Shown here: in pieces, positions 63,896 to 64,000 of the stretch | How positions within the stretch are numbered: the first letter of the stretch is position 1 | Layout: every line of letters starts with the position of its first letter | Source of the DNA: Vibrio sp. SS-MA-C1-2 | GTDB lineage: Bacteria; Pseudomonadota; Gammaproteobacteria; Enterobacterales; Vibrionaceae | Assembly (NCBI RefSeq): GCF_021513135.1 | Contig: NZ_CP090981.1 | Span: 1,798,001-1,862,000, forward strand | Direction: 5' to 3' | DNA: 64,000 nt | Notes under the pieces: generated by a model | The model's database searches: none | Seen by the model: only the letters and a program-made list of their open reading frames with translations | Told to the model about the DNA's origin: nothing | Position numbers and translations under genes: made by a program

Positions 63896-64000
63896 ATGTA
63901 TGAATTTGGAGCGTTAAACTGGACTATTCTTGGGGGGTATATTGCATTAACCCTAGTTTTAGGACTATTCATTGGTCGTAAAGTGACTTCAGCAAGTCAA
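63896..64000 (+). CDS. Na+/solute symporter (SSS family), N-terminal part
   Basis: Only the first 35 codons are in the window and the gene runs off the right edge. The start MYEFGALNWTILGGYIALTL, with a first hydrophobic segment and then VLGLFIGRKVTSAS, is typical of the sodium:solute symporter family, whose next residues usually lead into a YFLGGR-like motif. The ribosome binding site AAGGAA precedes the ATG by 9 bp. It is divergent from the SnoaL-like operon and probably imports a substrate for the same regulon. Confidence 0.7.
   Translation, partial: MYEFGALNWTILGGYIALTLVLGLFIGRKVTSASQ

Noticed and set aside
1-64000. Defence islands, toxin-antitoxin pairs, prophage or secretion systems
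   Set aside because: I looked for their typical genes on both strands and found none; the window is made of metabolic, transport and regulatory genes.

Overview
The window is an AT-rich stretch of a gammaproteobacterial chromosome, most likely from Vibrionaceae, with Aliivibrio the best guess and Photobacterium or Vibrio possible. The guess rests on the base composition, the gene families, and a dispersed, imperfectly palindromic repeat of about 128 bp that sits between genes at some 17 places. Genus is inferred, since no rRNA or other marker gene is present. I saw no tRNA, rRNA, CRISPR array, prophage or transposase gene.

Layout. (1) 1-14400: end of cutC, dgkA, a frameshifted phosphoethanolamine transferase, a frameshifted DUF4056 lipoprotein, a patatin-like lipoprotein, pepT with a DcuC-type carrier, a large DUF748/AsmA-like protein, and a NemR-like TetR repressor divergent from an NAD(P)-binding protein and an aldehyde dehydrogenase. 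(2) 14600-35600: an MFS transporter, a nitroreductase, and a gamma-glutamyl compound region. The latter has two parallel modules, each made of a GntR/FCD regulator, a divergent transporter (an ABC dipeptide/glutathione-type system, or a tripartite TctCBA system) and a signal-peptide-less gamma-glutamyltransferase. The second module also carries a split chromate-family transporter, and paralogous OppA genes lie on both sides. (3) 35890-42460: CocE/NonD hydrolase, AarF/UbiB-type kinase, an arsDA pair without a visible pump, and a RimJ-like acetyltransferase. (4) 42661-49514: a sialic acid uptake and catabolism cluster (RpiR regulator, nanA, TRAP siaPQM, nanE, nanK). (5) 49876-64000: a second TRAP transporter, a LacI-type regulator, an HpcH/HpaI aldolase, a histidinol-dehydrogenase-like enzyme, an SDR, a bicupin, an alpha/beta hydrolase, a PurM/HypE-like protein, three tandem SnoaL-like proteins and the start of a Na+/solute symporter.

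Region 5 is the most interesting part. I found an 18-bp near-palindrome of the form WTTGCAT-NNNN-ATGCAAW upstream of five transcription units there: TRAP, aldolase, dehydrogenase operon, SnoaL operon and symporter. Three of the five end 85-87 bp before the start codon. This suggests one LacI-family regulon that imports an unidentified organic acid or related compound, remodels it with SnoaL-like, cupin and hydrolase proteins, oxidises it with the HisD-like enzyme and the SDR, and cleaves a 2-oxo acid with the aldolase. The substrate cannot be read from the sequence. The regulator's helix-turn-helix runs upstream of its first ATG to an AUU or AUC codon behind a good ribosome binding site.
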